Source: Caldilineaceae bacterium
GTDB lineage: Bacteria > Chloroflexota > Anaerolineae > Caldilineales > Caldilineaceae
Assembly: GCA_018003515.1 (NCBI GenBank)
Contig: JAGNDO010000052.1
Location: 227-37,365 of the forward strand
DNA length: 37,139 nucleotides
Direction: 5' to 3'
Positions 16,245-26,008 of this stretch are shown piece by piece; positions within the stretch are counted from its first letter, which is position 1, and each line of letters starts with the position of its first letter. The notes under the pieces are model-generated. The model saw only the letters and a list, made by a program, of their open reading frames with translations. It was not told the DNA's origin and made no database searches. The translations under genes were made by a program, and so were the position numbers.

Positions 16245-16605
16245 TTTCCAGTTCCTCGTCTGAGGGATTCCATTCGGCGGCCTTAAAATCCTCTTCATCC
16301 AAGTTCAACCGACCCTTGAACAGACCATAGGTCATCATCTGATCTGGCGTGGGATTGGGCCGAGCGAAGAGTTCTTCAATCTCGGCTCGAAGCTTAGCAA
16401 GATAGGCCTCGTCGGTCTGCCGTTTGGGCGTAGCCACAATCGGTGCGGCGATATAGGCATCGGCTAGAGCAACCTCGGCGAGCACTTTGGGCGCGGACAA
16501 ACCGTTCTCCTGTGCCGGGAGCATCCGAATAGCTTCGGCGATCAGCGTCCGCTTGTCGGTGTCGGAAAGCAGTTCAATTTGGGTCAACAGGTCATTGAGT
16601 GTCAT
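16219..16605 (-). CDS. Probable antitoxin partner of the PIN toxin
   Basis: 128 residues from ATG 16605, with AGGAGG 8 bp upstream. It starts MTLNDLLTQIELLSDTDKRTLIAEAIRML, a helical segment of the kind seen in small antitoxins (DUF2281/VapB-like), then a charged linker (AYLAKLRAEIEELFAR) and an acidic C-terminus (NLDEEDFKAAEWNPSDEELENAG) that could thread the PIN active site. No confident DNA-binding fold can be named. Pairing is inferred from order, overlap and strand. It is transcribed divergently from iolD, 61 bp apart. Confidence 0.7.
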   Translation of the reverse strand: MTLNDLLTQIELLSDTDKRTLIAEAIRMLPAQENGLSAPKVLAEVALADAYIAAPIVATPKRQTDEAYLAKLRAEIEELFARPNPTPDQMMTYGLFKGRLNLDEEDFKAAEWNPSDEELENAGLSVHH

Positions 16606-16666
16606 TGGGTACCCCTCCTTGCGGATATTATAGCACAATCGTTCCACGCAGAAAAGAGGCATTTTC

Positions 16667-18556
16667 ATGGACCAATCCGCCACAATTCGCCTGACTATGG
16701 CCCAGGCGTTGATCAAATTTCTCAAAAACCAATATGTCGAACACGACGGCGTGGAGACCCCTTTCTTCGCCGGATGCTTCGGCATCTTTGGCCACGGCTG
16801 TGTGGCCGGGGTGGGCGAGGCGTTGCTGCAAAACCCTGATTTTCGCTACTATCAAGCCCGCAACGAGCAGGGGGCGGTTCATGCGGCCACGGCTTTTGCC
16901 AAAGTAAAGAATCGCTTGCAGACCCTGGCCGTTGTCACCTCCATCGGCCCCGGTGCCACCAACATGATCACCGGGGCAGCCACGGCCACCATCAACCGGC
17001 TGCCTGTGCTACTTCTGCCCGGTGACATCTTCGCCCGGCGCAATGTGGCCCCGGTCTTGCAGCAGCTTGAGGCCGCCCACAGCCAGGATTTCTCGGTCAA
17101 CGACTGCTTCAAGCCGGTCAGCAAATACTGGGACCGCATCAACCGGCCCGACCAACTGCTCACCGCCCTGCCCGAGGCCATGCGCATCCTCACCAGCCCC
17201 AGCGAGACCGGTGCGGTGACCGTTTGCCTGCCCCAAGATGTGCAGACCGAGGCCTTCGACTACCCCGTGGCTTTCTTCCGCCGCCGAGTATGGCACATCA
17301 TGCGCAACCGGGCGGACCGGGCCACCCTGGCCAAGGCAGCGGAGATGATCCGGACCGCCAAACAGCCCATGATCGTGGCCGGCGGCGGGGTGATCTATGC
17401 CGAGGCTACGGACGCCCTGCGCCAATTCGTGGACGCCACGGGCATCCCAGTGGGCGAGACCATGGCCGGCAAGGGCAGTTTGACGTGGGATCACCCGCTC
17501 AATTTGGGTGCAATCGGGGCCACGGGCACCTTTGCCGCCAACCGCACGGCACGGGACGCGGATCTGGTCATCGGCATCGGCACTCGGTACAGTGACTTCA
17601 CCACGGCGTCCAAGACGGCGTGGCAGCACCCGAATGTGCGCTTTATCAACATCAACGTGGCCGAGTTTGACGCCGGGAAACAGCACGGGCTGGCCGTGGT
17701 CGGTGATGCCAAAGCCACCTTGGCAGAGTTAAGCGAATTGCTGGCCGACTTCGCCGTAGCCCCCGAATACCGAGCCCAGGCCCAACGTCTCCACGACGAA
17801 TGGGACGCCGAGGTGCAGCGCATCTACGACATCCGCCTGGCCCCCTTGCCCAGCCAGGGCGAGCTGATCGGGGTGATCAACGACCTCTCCGGCCCGGACG
17901 CCATCATGCTCAACGCGGCGGGCTCCATGCCGGGCGACCTGCACAAGTTGTGGCGGGCCACCCATCCCAAGAATTTTCATTTGGAGTACGGCAACAGTTG
18001 CATGGGCTACGAGATCGCCGGCGGCCTGGGGGCCAAGATGGCCGCACCGGATCGGGATGTCTTTGTGATCGTGGGCGACGGCTCGTATTTGATGCTTTCG
18101 TCGGAGTTGGTGACCTCCGTGCAGGAGGGCGTCAAGCTGATCGTGCTGATTTGGGACAACGGCGGCTACAAGAGTATCGGCTCCCTCAGCCGCTCCCTGG
18201 GGCTGGACGGCTTTGGCACCCGCTATGTTCACCCGGAGGGCGGCGTGCTGGCCGGGGATTCCGCGGGTGAGGCTGTGGAACCGGTCCACGTTGACTTCGC
18301 CATGAACGCCCGCAGCCTGGGCTGCAACGTGATCGAGTGCGAGACGCGGGACGACTACGTGATCGCCCTGGAAGCGGCCAAAGCGGCGGACCGCACGACG
18401 GTCGTCGTCATCAAAAATGACCGTCTGCACAGCGTCCCCGGCTACGAAAGCTGGTGGGACGTGGCCGTGCCGGAGGTCAGCAAGCGGCCCTCGGTGCAAG
18501 AGGCTCGGACCGACTATGAAGAGATGTTGAAAAAGGAACGGTATTTTCTGGAATAA
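16667..18556 (+). CDS. iolD: 3D-(3,5/4)-trihydroxycyclohexane-1,2-dione hydrolase
   Basis: 629 residues from ATG 16667 (AAGAGG upstream), close to the roughly 637 of Bacillus IolD. It is a thiamine-diphosphate enzyme that opens the ring to give 5-deoxy-glucuronate. The N-terminal PYR domain carries the catalytic Glu in [10 protein letters not shown] (Glu67). The central domain has [13 protein letters not shown]. The C-terminal PP domain has GDGSYLML (470 onward) and [16 protein letters not shown], the Mg-ThDP motif. The family-specific N-terminal [21 protein letters not shown] is present. The antisense TA pair now separates it from iolB, so it may need its own promoter or read-through. Confidence 0.96.
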   Translation: MDQSATIRLTMAQALIKFLKNQYVEHDGVETPFFAGCFGIFGHGCVAGVGEALLQNPDFRYYQARNEQGAVHAATAFAKVKNRLQTLAVVTSIGPGATNMITGAATATINRLPVLLLPGDIFARRNVAPVLQQLEAAHSQDFSVNDCFKPVSKYWDRINRPDQLLTALPEAMRILTSPSETGAVTVCLPQDVQTEAFDYPVAFFRRRVWHIMRNRADRATLAKAAEMIRTAKQPMIVAGGGVIYAEATDALRQFVDATGIPVGETMAGKGSLTWDHPLNLGAIGATGTFAANRTARDADLVIGIGTRYSDFTTASKTAWQHPNVRFININVAEFDAGKQHGLAVVGDAKATLAELSELLADFAVAPEYRAQAQRLHDEWDAEVQRIYDIRLAPLPSQGELIGVINDLSGPDAIMLNAAGSMPGDLHKLWRATHPKNFHLEYGNSCMGYEIAGGLGAKMAAPDRDVFVIVGDGSYLMLSSELVTSVQEGVKLIVLIWDNGGYKSIGSLSRSLGLDGFGTRYVHPEGGVLAGDSAGEAVEPVHVDFAMNARSLGCNVIECETRDDYVIALEAAKAADRTTVVVIKNDRLHSVPGYESWWDVAVPEVSKRPSVQEARTDYEEMLKKERYFLE

Positions 18557-18603
18557 AGGTTTTCATCAAACTTGAATTCACCAATGAAAAGGGGAGAAAT
18601 AGG

Positions 18604-20076
18604 ATGGCTGAAAAACTGCTCAATTATGTGGATGGCGGCTGGCAAACGTCCACGGCCGAGGTCTATTTGGACGTCCACAACCCGGCCACCAACGAGATTT
18701 TGGCCAACGTGCCCATGTCTCCGCCGTCGGAGGTGGACGAGATCGCAGCGGCGGCGGCGGCGGCTTTCCCGGCTTGGCGGCGGGTGCCAGCCCCCGCCCG
18801 GATTCAATATCTGTTCAAGCTCAAGACCTTGATGGAAGAGTCCTTTGAAGAGCTGGCCCGCACCATTACCCTGGAAAACGGCAAGACCTTGGACGACGCC
18901 AAGGGCGAGATGCGCCGGGCCATCGAAAACGTTGAGGTGGCCTGCGGCATTCCCACCATGATGCTGGGTGACTTCTCCGAAGATGTGGCCCGGGGCGTGG
19001 ACGAGTACATGATCCGCCAACCCATCGGCGTGGCCGCCCTGATCTGCCCCTTCAACTTCCCCGGCATGATCCCCTTCTGGTATCTGCCCTATGCCCTGGC
19101 CTGCGGCAACACGGTGATCATCAAGCCCTCCGAGCGCTGCCCCATGACCGTGCGCAAGGTCTTCGAGCTGCTAGACCAACTGGACCTGCCCCCCGGCGTG
19201 GTCAGTTTGGTCAATGGCGGAGCTGAGACGGTCAACGCCTTATTGGATCACCCGGCCATCTCCGCGGTAACCTTTGTCGGCTCCACACCCGTGGCTCGAC
19301 ATGTGTACGCCCGGGCCTCGGCCAGCGGCAAGCGCGTCCTGGCCCAGGGCGGAGCCAAGAACCCCATCATCCTCCTGCCCGACGCCGACGTAGCCCTGAC
19401 CACCAGCATCCTCTCCGACAGCGCCTTTGGCAACGCCGGACAGCGCTGCCTGGCCGCCTCCCTGGCCATCACCGTGGCGGATGCGGACAAGGTTTTCGTG
19501 CCCGCCATGGCCGAGATCGCCGCCAGCCGAGTCGTGGGCAACGGGCTGGACGCCGGGGTCCACATGGGGCCGGTGATCACCCCTCAGAGCAAGCTGCGCA
19601 TCAACGGACTGATCGAAAAGGGCCTCAGCGAAGGGGCCGAAATGGTCGTCGATGGCCGCAACGCCTCCATCAAAGGCTACGAAATGGGCAACTTCCTGCG
19701 CCCGACCGTGATCAGCGACATCCCCGTGGGCAGCACCTTGGCCACCACCGAAGTCTTCGGCCCGGTCCTGGGCATGATGAAGGTGGAGACCGTTGAGGAC
19801 GCCATCGCCCTGGTCAACGGCGGCCAATATGGCAACATGGCCTGCATCTTCACCAGCAGCGGCGCGGCGGCCCGCAAGTTCCGCTATGAAGTGGACGCCG
19901 GGAACGTGGGCATCAACATCGGCGTGGCCGCGCCCATGGCCTTCTTCCCCTTCAGCGGCTGGAAAAACAGCTTCTTCGGCACCCTCCACGCCCAAGGCGC
20001 CCATGCCGTGGAATTCTTCACCCAAACCAAGGTCGTCGTCGAGCGCTGGTTGGGCGAATGGAATCGCAAATTTTAG
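18604..20076 (+). CDS. iolA/mmsA: Methylmalonate/malonate-semialdehyde dehydrogenase (CoA-acylating)
   Basis: 490 residues from ATG 18604, 47 bp after iolD, with GGGGAGAAATAGG upstream. It oxidises malonate or methylmalonate semialdehyde to acetyl- or propionyl-CoA with NAD and CoA. ALDH-fold markers: [23 protein letters not shown] Glu-loop region [14 protein letters not shown], and the nucleophile in [10 protein letters not shown] (Cys282). The C-terminal [18 protein letters not shown] is diagnostic of the CoA-dependent MMSDH subgroup rather than general ALDHs. It supplies the last step of inositol catabolism and could also serve valine degradation. Confidence 0.95.
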   Translation: MAEKLLNYVDGGWQTSTAEVYLDVHNPATNEILANVPMSPPSEVDEIAAAAAAAFPAWRRVPAPARIQYLFKLKTLMEESFEELARTITLENGKTLDDAKGEMRRAIENVEVACGIPTMMLGDFSEDVARGVDEYMIRQPIGVAALICPFNFPGMIPFWYLPYALACGNTVIIKPSERCPMTVRKVFELLDQLDLPPGVVSLVNGGAETVNALLDHPAISAVTFVGSTPVARHVYARASASGKRVLAQGGAKNPIILLPDADVALTTSILSDSAFGNAGQRCLAASLAITVADADKVFVPAMAEIAASRVVGNGLDAGVHMGPVITPQSKLRINGLIEKGLSEGAEMVVDGRNASIKGYEMGNFLRPTVISDIPVGSTLATTEVFGPVLGMMKVETVEDAIALVNGGQYGNMACIFTSSGAAARKFRYEVDAGNVGINIGVAAPMAFFPFSGWKNSFFGTLHAQGAHAVEFFTQTKVVVERWLGEWNRKF

Positions 20077-20085
20077 ATAGAGGGT

Positions 20086-20102
20086 GGAGATAGAGATAGA
20101 GG
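20086..20102. repeat. AGAGAT-type short repeat upstream of the four-helix gene
   Basis: Two to three copies of AGAGAT, the complement of the ATCTCT run found on the other side of the same gene. It lies within a purine-rich 72-bp gap. Confidence 0.7.
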
Positions 20103-20148
20103 CTGGCGCGCAGAGGGAGAGCGAGAGAAGAGAGAAAGAGGTGGGGGG

Positions 20149-20493
20149 ATGGGGTTTAAGTTTGAGAAGTTGGACGTTTGGCGGCGCAGTGTGGATTTTG
20201 CGAATGAGATGTTCTCCATTGCGGACACTCTGCCAAAACAGTATCAATTCTCCCTGGGTGAGCAATTACGCCGAGCCGCCCTAAGCGTCCCAACCAATAT
20301 CGCCGAAGGATCTGGGCGCGATGGCGAAAAAGAACGCAAATACTTTTACCGCATCGCCAAGGGTTCCATCTACGAAGTGGTCAGTTTACTGGTGATGATC
20401 GGTAAAAGGTCTGGCATCTCACGGGAAGACTATCGTCGTCACTACACTGAAGCCGACGAAATCGCTTCCATCCTAACCGCACTCTCTCGCTGA
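20149..20493 (+). CDS. Four-helix-bundle protein (S23/IVP family)
   Basis: 114 residues from ATG 20149. The pattern [16 protein letters not shown]...[30 protein letters not shown]...[17 protein letters not shown] is the TIGR02436/S23 four-helix bundle, first known from genes inside 23S rRNA intervening sequences and since found free in many genomes. Function unknown. It sits between iolA and iolE, where it has no obvious pathway role. AGAGAT repeats precede it (20086-20102) and an 85-bp ATCTCT run follows its stop codon. Both suggest an inserted cassette. The A-rich, lower-GC coding differs from the iol genes. Confidence 0.92.
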   Translation: MGFKFEKLDVWRRSVDFANEMFSIADTLPKQYQFSLGEQLRRAALSVPTNIAEGSGRDGEKERKYFYRIAKGSIYEVVSLLVMIGKRSGISREDYRRHYTEADEIASILTALSR

Positions 20494-20577
20494 TCTCTAT
20501 CTCTATCTCTATCTCTATCTCTATCTCTATCTCTATCTCTATCTCTATCTCTATCTCTATCTCTATCTCTATCTCTA
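20493..20577. repeat. Hexanucleotide microsatellite (ATCTCT, about 14 copies)
   Basis: Uninterrupted 85-bp run of a 6-bp unit beginning at the stop codon of the four-helix gene and ending 32 bp before the iolE ATG. Confidence 0.98.
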
Positions 20578-20609
20578 CACTCTATCCCTTCAGAAAACGA
20601 GACCAAACC

Positions 20610-21542
20610 ATGAACAAAATCTTAATCGGCAATGCCCCCTGTTCTTGGGGGACGCTGGAATTTGAGGGGTTGGGCGGCAGCGAGATGACCGCCACCCTCA
20701 TGTTAGACGAACTGGTGGCGACCGGGTACACCGGCACGGAGTTAGGCGATTGGGGCTTCATGCCCACCACGCCGGACGCCCTGGCCGCAGAGATGACCCA
20801 GCGCGGTCTGGCTATGAACGGAGCTTTTGTGCCCGTGGCGCTGAAAGACCCGTCCGCCCACGCCGCCGGGATGGAGGTGGCCGTTCGTGCCGCCCATCTC
20901 CTGGCCAAGACCGCCAAGCTCACCGGTCAGGCCAACGCCCCCTTCCTGGTCCTGGCCGATGACAACGGTTCCGACCCCATCCGCACCCAAAATGCCGGGC
21001 GCATCACCCCGCAGATGGGGTTGAGCGACGCCCAATGGGCCATCTTTGCCCAAGGCGCGGACCAGATCGCCCACGCCGTCAAAGCCGAAACCGGTCTGCG
21101 CACGGTCTTTCATCACCACTGCGCCGGGTACGTCGAGACCCATGCCGAGATCCAACGGCTGCTGGCCCTGACCGATCCCGAAGTGTTGGGGCTGGTCTTT
21201 GACACGGGCCACTACGCCTACGGCAACGGCGGCTGCGGAGCCATCGACACCGCCTTGGCCGACTTCGCCGACCGCGTCTGGTTTGTCCACTTCAAGGATT
21301 GCAGCCAGGCCCTCATGGCCCAGGCCGCCGCCGAGGGCTGGGACTACTTCAACGCCATCCGCCACGGCATCTTCTGCGAACTGGGCCAAGGGTGTGTGGA
21401 CTTCCCCGCGGTCAAGGCTTGGCTGGAGGCCCAGGGCTACGAAGGCTTCATCACCGTAGAGCAAGACGTCCTCCCCGGCATGGGCGCGCCGTACGAAAGC
21501 GCAAAGCGCAACCGGGATTATCTGAAATCGATTGGAATGTGA
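20610..21542 (+). CDS. iolE: Inosose dehydratase (IolE-like TIM barrel)
   Basis: 310 residues from ATG 20610; no strong ribosome site is visible (aaacgagacc). The N-terminal [15 protein letters not shown] is the IolE hallmark, and the AP-endonuclease-2-type xylose-isomerase barrel follows: [60 protein letters not shown]. The Glu/Asp/His residues in these strands bind the metal that dehydrates 2-keto-myo-inositol to the trihydroxycyclohexanedione used by IolD. The microsatellite immediately upstream could affect its expression. Confidence 0.93.
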   Translation: MNKILIGNAPCSWGTLEFEGLGGSEMTATLMLDELVATGYTGTELGDWGFMPTTPDALAAEMTQRGLAMNGAFVPVALKDPSAHAAGMEVAVRAAHLLAKTAKLTGQANAPFLVLADDNGSDPIRTQNAGRITPQMGLSDAQWAIFAQGADQIAHAVKAETGLRTVFHHHCAGYVETHAEIQRLLALTDPEVLGLVFDTGHYAYGNGGCGAIDTALADFADRVWFVHFKDCSQALMAQAAAEGWDYFNAIRHGIFCELGQGCVDFPAVKAWLEAQGYEGFITVEQDVLPGMGAPYESAKRNRDYLKSIGM

Positions 21543-21614
21543 GGGGCAGTTTAATTGCGCCTTGGACCAGTCTTCCACCCAGCCACTGGGTTACTGCCAG
21601 GGCATATAGCCCAA

Positions 21615-21685
21615 CGCCGGTTGAGTAGGCCGAGTCAACCAACCATTTTCGCCAACCTTGGAATAAGGCCGTATCTCAACCGGCG
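21615..21685. repeat. 11-bp inverted repeat in the iolE-iolG gap
   Basis: cgccggttgag (21615-21625) pairs perfectly with 21675-21685 across about 49 bp. The 184-bp gap otherwise holds no recognisable gene. Confidence 0.6.
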
Positions 21686-21726
21686 GGTGCTAGCCAGGGT
21701 GGGTATTCGCAAAAAGGCACACAACC

Positions 21727-22716
21727 ATGATCAAAGTCGCCATTCTGGGCGCGGGCAGAATTGCCCATGTCCATGCCAAAGCTGTTGGGGCGGCGGGGGC
21801 CAAACTCGTCGCTGTCTATGATATCTTTCCTGATGCCGCGCAAAGGTTGGCCGCCCTCTACGGCGCTGACGTGGCGAGCGGCGTCGATGCCATCCTGGCC
21901 CGGCCCGACGTGGACGCGGTGATCATCGCCACACCCACGGACACCCATGTGGACTTCATCGTCCGCTGCGCCGAAGCGGGCAAGGCGGTGCTATGCGAAA
22001 AACCTCTGGCCCTCACCAGCGCAGAGGCCCAAAGTTGCATCGACCAGATCGGCCACCTGCCCCTGACCATCCAGATCGGCTTCAACCGCCGCTTTGATCC
22101 CTCCCACCGGGCGCTGCAACAGGCCCTGGCCGGGGGCGAGGTGGGCGAACTGGAACAGTTGACCATCACCAGCCGAGATCCGGGGCCGCCCCCGGCCGAA
22201 TATCTTCGCCACAGCGGGGGGTTGTTCAAGGACATGACCATCCACGACTTGGACATGGCCCTCTGGCTGTTGCCAGAACCGCCCATTTCGATCTACGCCC
22301 AGGGCGATTGCCTGGTTGACCCGGAAATCGGCAAACTGGGCGACATTGACACGGCCACCTTGGTCCTGCACACGGCCGGCGGCCATCAATGCACCATCCT
22401 CAACAGCCGCCGGGCGGTCTATGGGTATGACCAGCGCATCGAGGTCCACGCCGCAGAGGGCATGTTGATCTCCGGCAATCACCACGAAAACAGCCTGCTG
22501 CGCTTTGGGGCCAAGAGTTCCGGCGCACCCGGCCCCCTGCAAAACTTCTTCCTCGACCGCTACGCCGACAGTTATCGCCTGGAGATCGCCGACTTCCTCG
22601 ACGCGGTCAAGGCTGGACGTCCCGCCTCCGTCACCCTGCACGACGGCCTGGAAGCCCTAAAATTGGCCGAAGCCGCCCAAGCATCCGTGAAGACGGGCCT
22701 GCCGGTGGAATTATAA
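21727..22716 (+). CDS. iolG: Inositol 2-dehydrogenase (Gfo/Idh/MocA family)
   Basis: 329 residues from ATG 21727. Oxidises myo-inositol to 2-keto-myo-inositol with NAD, the first step of the pathway. N-terminal Rossmann motif [12 protein letters not shown] (6-17), then CEKPLAL with Lys92. The C-terminal substrate domain holds [34 protein letters not shown], giving Asp169 and His173. Lys/Asp/His match the catalytic set of Bacillus IolG. The SRDP...GG.F.DMTIHD signature separates it from other family members such as scyllo-inositol enzymes, though side activity is possible. Confidence 0.94.
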   Translation: MIKVAILGAGRIAHVHAKAVGAAGAKLVAVYDIFPDAAQRLAALYGADVASGVDAILARPDVDAVIIATPTDTHVDFIVRCAEAGKAVLCEKPLALTSAEAQSCIDQIGHLPLTIQIGFNRRFDPSHRALQQALAGGEVGELEQLTITSRDPGPPPAEYLRHSGGLFKDMTIHDLDMALWLLPEPPISIYAQGDCLVDPEIGKLGDIDTATLVLHTAGGHQCTILNSRRAVYGYDQRIEVHAAEGMLISGNHHENSLLRFGAKSSGAPGPLQNFFLDRYADSYRLEIADFLDAVKAGRPASVTLHDGLEALKLAEAAQASVKTGLPVEL

Positions 22717-22740
22717 ACAAACAGGCCAAGGAGATCCACA

Positions 22741-25146
22741 ATGCAATATGGATATTTTGACGACGCGGCCAAGGAGTATGTGATCACCCGGCCGGACACG
22801 CCCCAGTCGTGGAGCAACTATTTGGGTTCCACGGAATATGGGGCGGTGATCACGAACAATGCGGGGGGCTATGGCTTTTACAAATCCGGGGCGCGGGGAC
22901 GGTTTTTGCGTCTGCGGTTTAACAGTGTGCCCCTGGATCAACCGGGGCGCTATTTTTATTTACGAGACGGGGAGAGCGGCGACTTCTGGTCGGCGTCGTG
23001 GCAGCCTGTGGGCAAGCCATTGGACCAGTATGAGTCCGTCTGCCGCCACGGCACGGCCTATTCGATCTTCGAGAGCCGCTATGGGGGCATCGCCAGCCAG
23101 GCCACCTACTTTGTGCCCCTGGGCCAGAGCTTTGAATACTGGCGGCTGCGACTGACCAACGAGAGCGACCGACCCCGGCAGATCTCGGCCTTCTCGTACT
23201 GCGAGTTCACCAACCAGTGGCAGACCCAGCAGGATCAGGTCAACCTGCAATACTCCCTCTTCATCACCAAGGGCAGCGTGACCGACGAGGGGCTGCTGCG
23301 GGTGGCAATCCACGACAACTTGACCCAGCAAGCGCAAGACGCCGGGGAAACCGACGCCGGCGACATGCCCATGCAGACATGGATGGCCCTGGTGGGTGCC
23401 CCCTTGGTCGGTTTTGATACAAGTCGAGAAGCCTTTTTGGGCGACTATCGGGGCTATCACAATCCCGTGGTGGTGGAGCGAGGGCAATGCGCCAATAGCC
23501 TGGCCTACGGCGACAACGGCTGCGGCGTCACCCAGGCGGACTTGACCTTGCAGCCGGGGGAAAGCCGAGAGATCCTGGTCATGCTGGGCATCGGCGAGGC
23601 CCGCACGGTGGGGGCGCGCACCGTGGCCGAGTTCGGTTCGTCCCAGCGGGCCGAGGCGGAGTTGGACAAGCTGAAAGCCAACTGGCACGCCAAACTGGGC
23701 AGCCTGACCGTGGAGACCCCGGACGCGGAACTGAACCACACGGTCAACGTGTGGGGGCTGTACAACAGTTTGATCACCTTTGCCTGGTCGAGAGCTGCCA
23801 GCCTGGTCTACAACGGCGAACGGGACGGGCTGGGCTTCCGGGATTCCGTGCAGGACATCCTGGGCGTGGCCGCAGCCATCCCCGAAGAGGCCCAGGCCCG
23901 GCTGGAACTGATGCTCACGGGCCAGCTTGCCAACGGCGGAGCCATCCCCATCATCCAGCCCTTCACCCACCGCCCCGGCCACGAACCGGAACCGGCCGCC
24001 GAGGAGTATCGCTCCGACGACTGCCTCTGGTTCTTCAACGCCGTGCCCGCCTTTGTGGGCGAAACCGGGGACTTCGATTTCTACAACAAAGTCCTGCCCT
24101 ACGCGGACAAGGGCGAGGACACGGTCTTTGGCCATCTGCGCCGGGCCTTGGAATTCAACCTGGAGCGCACGGGACGCAACAACCTGCCCTGCGGCCTCTC
24201 GGCAGATTGGAATGACTGTCTGCGCCTGGGCTATTACGGCGAGAGTCTCTTTGTCGCCTTCCAACTTCGTCTGGGCCTCACGGTCTATGCCGACCTAGCC
24301 GTCCAATTGGATCAGCCCCAAGAAGCAGACTGGGCCCTCGCTCATCGCCAAAAATTGGACGGCTATATTCAGCGCTACACCTGGGACGGGGAGTGGTTTA
24401 TCTGGGCCATCACCGAGGACGGCACGGTGTATGGCACGAAGGAATATGACGAAGGCCAGGTCTATCTCAACACCCAGGTGTGGGCGGTGATCAGCGGCGC
24501 GGCCACGGCGGACCAGGCAGCGCGCTGCATGGAGACGGTCCACGAGCGGCTGGCCACCCCCTATGGCCTGATGCTCTCGGCCCCGCCCTTTGTCAAGACC
24601 TCTGTGGATGTCATGCGGGCCGTGGTCTTCAATCCGGGCATCAAGGAGAACGCGGGCATCTTCAACCATACTCAGGGCTGGGGCGTCATGGCCGAGTGCA
24701 TGTTGGGCCACGGTGACCGGGCGTACGAATACTATCGGGCCGCCATGCCCGCGGCCTGGAACGATCGGGCCGAGATCCGCCAGATGGAACCCTATGTCCA
24801 GGGCCAGACCACCTATTCCACCTTCTCGCCCCGGCCCGGCAACACCCGCACCTCCTGGCTGACCGGGGCCGCGGCCTGGTCCTACTACAGCGCCACCCAA
24901 TACATTTTGGGGCTGCGCCCGGAGGTGGCCGGTCTGCGCATTGACCCGTGCATCCCCAGGGACTGGCCCGGCTTCACCGCCACCCGCCGCTTCCGCGGCA
25001 AGACCGTGCGCATTGAGGTCAGCAACCCGGACGGGATCTGCCGGGGGATCAAATCTGTGACGCTGAACGGTGTTGCGTTGGCGGACAATCTGGTTCCTGC
25101 CGAGGAGTTGGAGGCGGAGAATACAGTCGTTTTGGTCATGGGATAA
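22741..25146 (+). CDS. GH94 disaccharide phosphorylase (cellobiose/chitobiose phosphorylase-like)
   Basis: 801 residues from ATG 22741 (CAAGGAG upstream), 24 bp after iolG. It begins MQYGYFDDAAKEYVITRPDTPQSWSNYLG, the family N-terminus. It continues with a beta-sandwich (GRYFYLRDGESGDFWSASWQPV) and an (alpha/alpha)6 barrel with GLGFRDSVQDILG. The general acid is in SADWNDC, Asp492, the number I recall for Vibrio chitobiose phosphorylase. Later come KENAGIFNHTQGWGVMAE and a C-terminal GLRIDPCIPRDWPGF. It phosphorolyses a beta-linked disaccharide to a sugar-1-phosphate. Cellobiose versus N,N'-diacetylchitobiose cannot be settled, though the 801-residue length fits either. The tight spacing suggests co-transcription with iolG; the link to inositol is unexplained. 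Confidence 0.93.
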   Translation: MQYGYFDDAAKEYVITRPDTPQSWSNYLGSTEYGAVITNNAGGYGFYKSGARGRFLRLRFNSVPLDQPGRYFYLRDGESGDFWSASWQPVGKPLDQYESVCRHGTAYSIFESRYGGIASQATYFVPLGQSFEYWRLRLTNESDRPRQISAFSYCEFTNQWQTQQDQVNLQYSLFITKGSVTDEGLLRVAIHDNLTQQAQDAGETDAGDMPMQTWMALVGAPLVGFDTSREAFLGDYRGYHNPVVVERGQCANSLAYGDNGCGVTQADLTLQPGESREILVMLGIGEARTVGARTVAEFGSSQRAEAELDKLKANWHAKLGSLTVETPDAELNHTVNVWGLYNSLITFAWSRAASLVYNGERDGLGFRDSVQDILGVAAAIPEEAQARLELMLTGQLANGGAIPIIQPFTHRPGHEPEPAAEEYRSDDCLWFFNAVPAFVGETGDFDFYNKVLPYADKGEDTVFGHLRRALEFNLERTGRNNLPCGLSADWNDCLRLGYYGESLFVAFQLRLGLTVYADLAVQLDQPQEADWALAHRQKLDGYIQRYTWDGEWFIWAITEDGTVYGTKEYDEGQVYLNTQVWAVISGAATADQAARCMETVHERLATPYGLMLSAPPFVKTSVDVMRAVVFNPGIKENAGIFNHTQGWGVMAECMLGHGDRAYEYYRAAMPAAWNDRAEIRQMEPYVQGQTTYSTFSPRPGNTRTSWLTGAAAWSYYSATQYILGLRPEVAGLRIDPCIPRDWPGFTATRRFRGKTVRIEVSNPDGICRGIKSVTLNGVALADNLVPAEELEAENTVVLVMG

Positions 25147-25272
25147 TAATGGCGGAGAGGATTTCCGTCGGGGAAAATCAGCAAAAGCGCGTATTGTCTT
25201 CGCCAAGTTTTCTGCTATGCTCAGGGCAAGTTGAGTCCCACAGCCCATCCATCCCGCAAAGGCAGGCCCGGC

Positions 25273-25935
25273 ATGACCACGCCCGAACCCCTGATCCCCA
25301 AACACGGTGGCTACCGCAATCTACGGAGCTTCCAGATCGCCCAGTTGACCTTCGATGTCACCGTGCGTTTCTGTGACCGCTATGTGAGCAAATTCAGCCG
25401 CACCCACGATCAAATGGTGCAGGCGGCCCGCAGCGGCGTGCAGAATATCGCCGAAGGTAGCCAGGCGTCCGGCACCTCCAAGAAGATGGAACTCAAGCTG
25501 ACCAATGTGGCCCGGGCCAGTTTGGAAGAGTTACGCCTGGACTACGAGGACTTTCTGCGTCAACGGGATCTGCCGCTATGGGATCGCAGTGATCCTCGGC
25601 GTCAAAACTTGATCAATCGGCGGTGTACCACGGCTGATCAGGTGGCGCGCTGGGTTAAGGAGTGTCGGGATAGTGGACTCGGTGGACAGAGTGGACCTGG
25701 TGGACGTAGCGCGCCGATCTCATCCACACCGTCCACCCAGTCCACCGAGTCCACACCGTCCACCCCACCCACCTACCCCGAAATTTCCGCCAATGCCGCA
25801 CTGGTTCTGATTGCCGTAGCCTGCGGCCTCCTGGATCGTCAAATTGCCGCCCAGGCCAAAGCCTTTGAAGACGAAGGCGGCTTCACCGAACGGCTCTACC
25901 GCGTCCGCACCGACCGCCGCCGCCGCAAACCCTGA
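25273..25935 (+). CDS. Four-helix-bundle 'suffix' family protein
   Basis: 220 residues from ATG 25273, chosen because MTTPEPLIPKHGGYRNLRSFQIAQL is the usual start; an upstream ATG at 25231 is possible. The N-terminal S23-like bundle reads FCDRYVSKFSRTHDQMVQAARSGVQNIAEGSQASGTSKKMELKLTNVARASLEELRLDYEDFLRQRDL. A Ser/Thr/Pro-rich linker follows (STPSTQSTESTPSTPPT), then a second conserved helical part (ALVLIAVACGLLDRQIAAQAKAFEDEGGFTERLYRVR). The linker is encoded by tccac/gtgga inverted-repeat DNA; such linkers are a recurrent oddity of this family. Function unknown. Second member of the four-helix superfamily in the window. Confidence 0.9.
   Translation: MTTPEPLIPKHGGYRNLRSFQIAQLTFDVTVRFCDRYVSKFSRTHDQMVQAARSGVQNIAEGSQASGTSKKMELKLTNVARASLEELRLDYEDFLRQRDLPLWDRSDPRRQNLINRRCTTADQVARWVKECRDSGLGGQSGPGGRSAPISSTPSTQSTESTPSTPPTYPEISANAALVLIAVACGLLDRQIAAQAKAFEDEGGFTERLYRVRTDRRRRKP
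25673..25763. repeat. Imperfect inverted repeat inside the four-helix suffix gene
   Basis: Left arm of gtggac units (25673-25705), right arm of gtccac units (25731-25763); the best match is gtggactcggtggac with 25739-25753. It is translated as the low-complexity linker. Confidence 0.8.
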
Positions 25936-25944
25936 TCCCAAAGA

Positions 25945-25985
25945 CAAAAAAGCCGGGCCGCTCCCAAGTGGTAAGCGGCCCGGCT
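25945..25985 (-). terminator. Rho-independent terminator of the GH3 gene
   Basis: Read on the minus strand: a 12-bp perfect GC-rich stem (25985-25974 with 25962-25951, agccgggccgct) followed by six Ts (25950-25945), 23 bp past the GH3 stop codon. Confidence 0.9.
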
Positions 25986-26008
25986 CTGTTCAATTCTTCG
26001 AAATGCCC

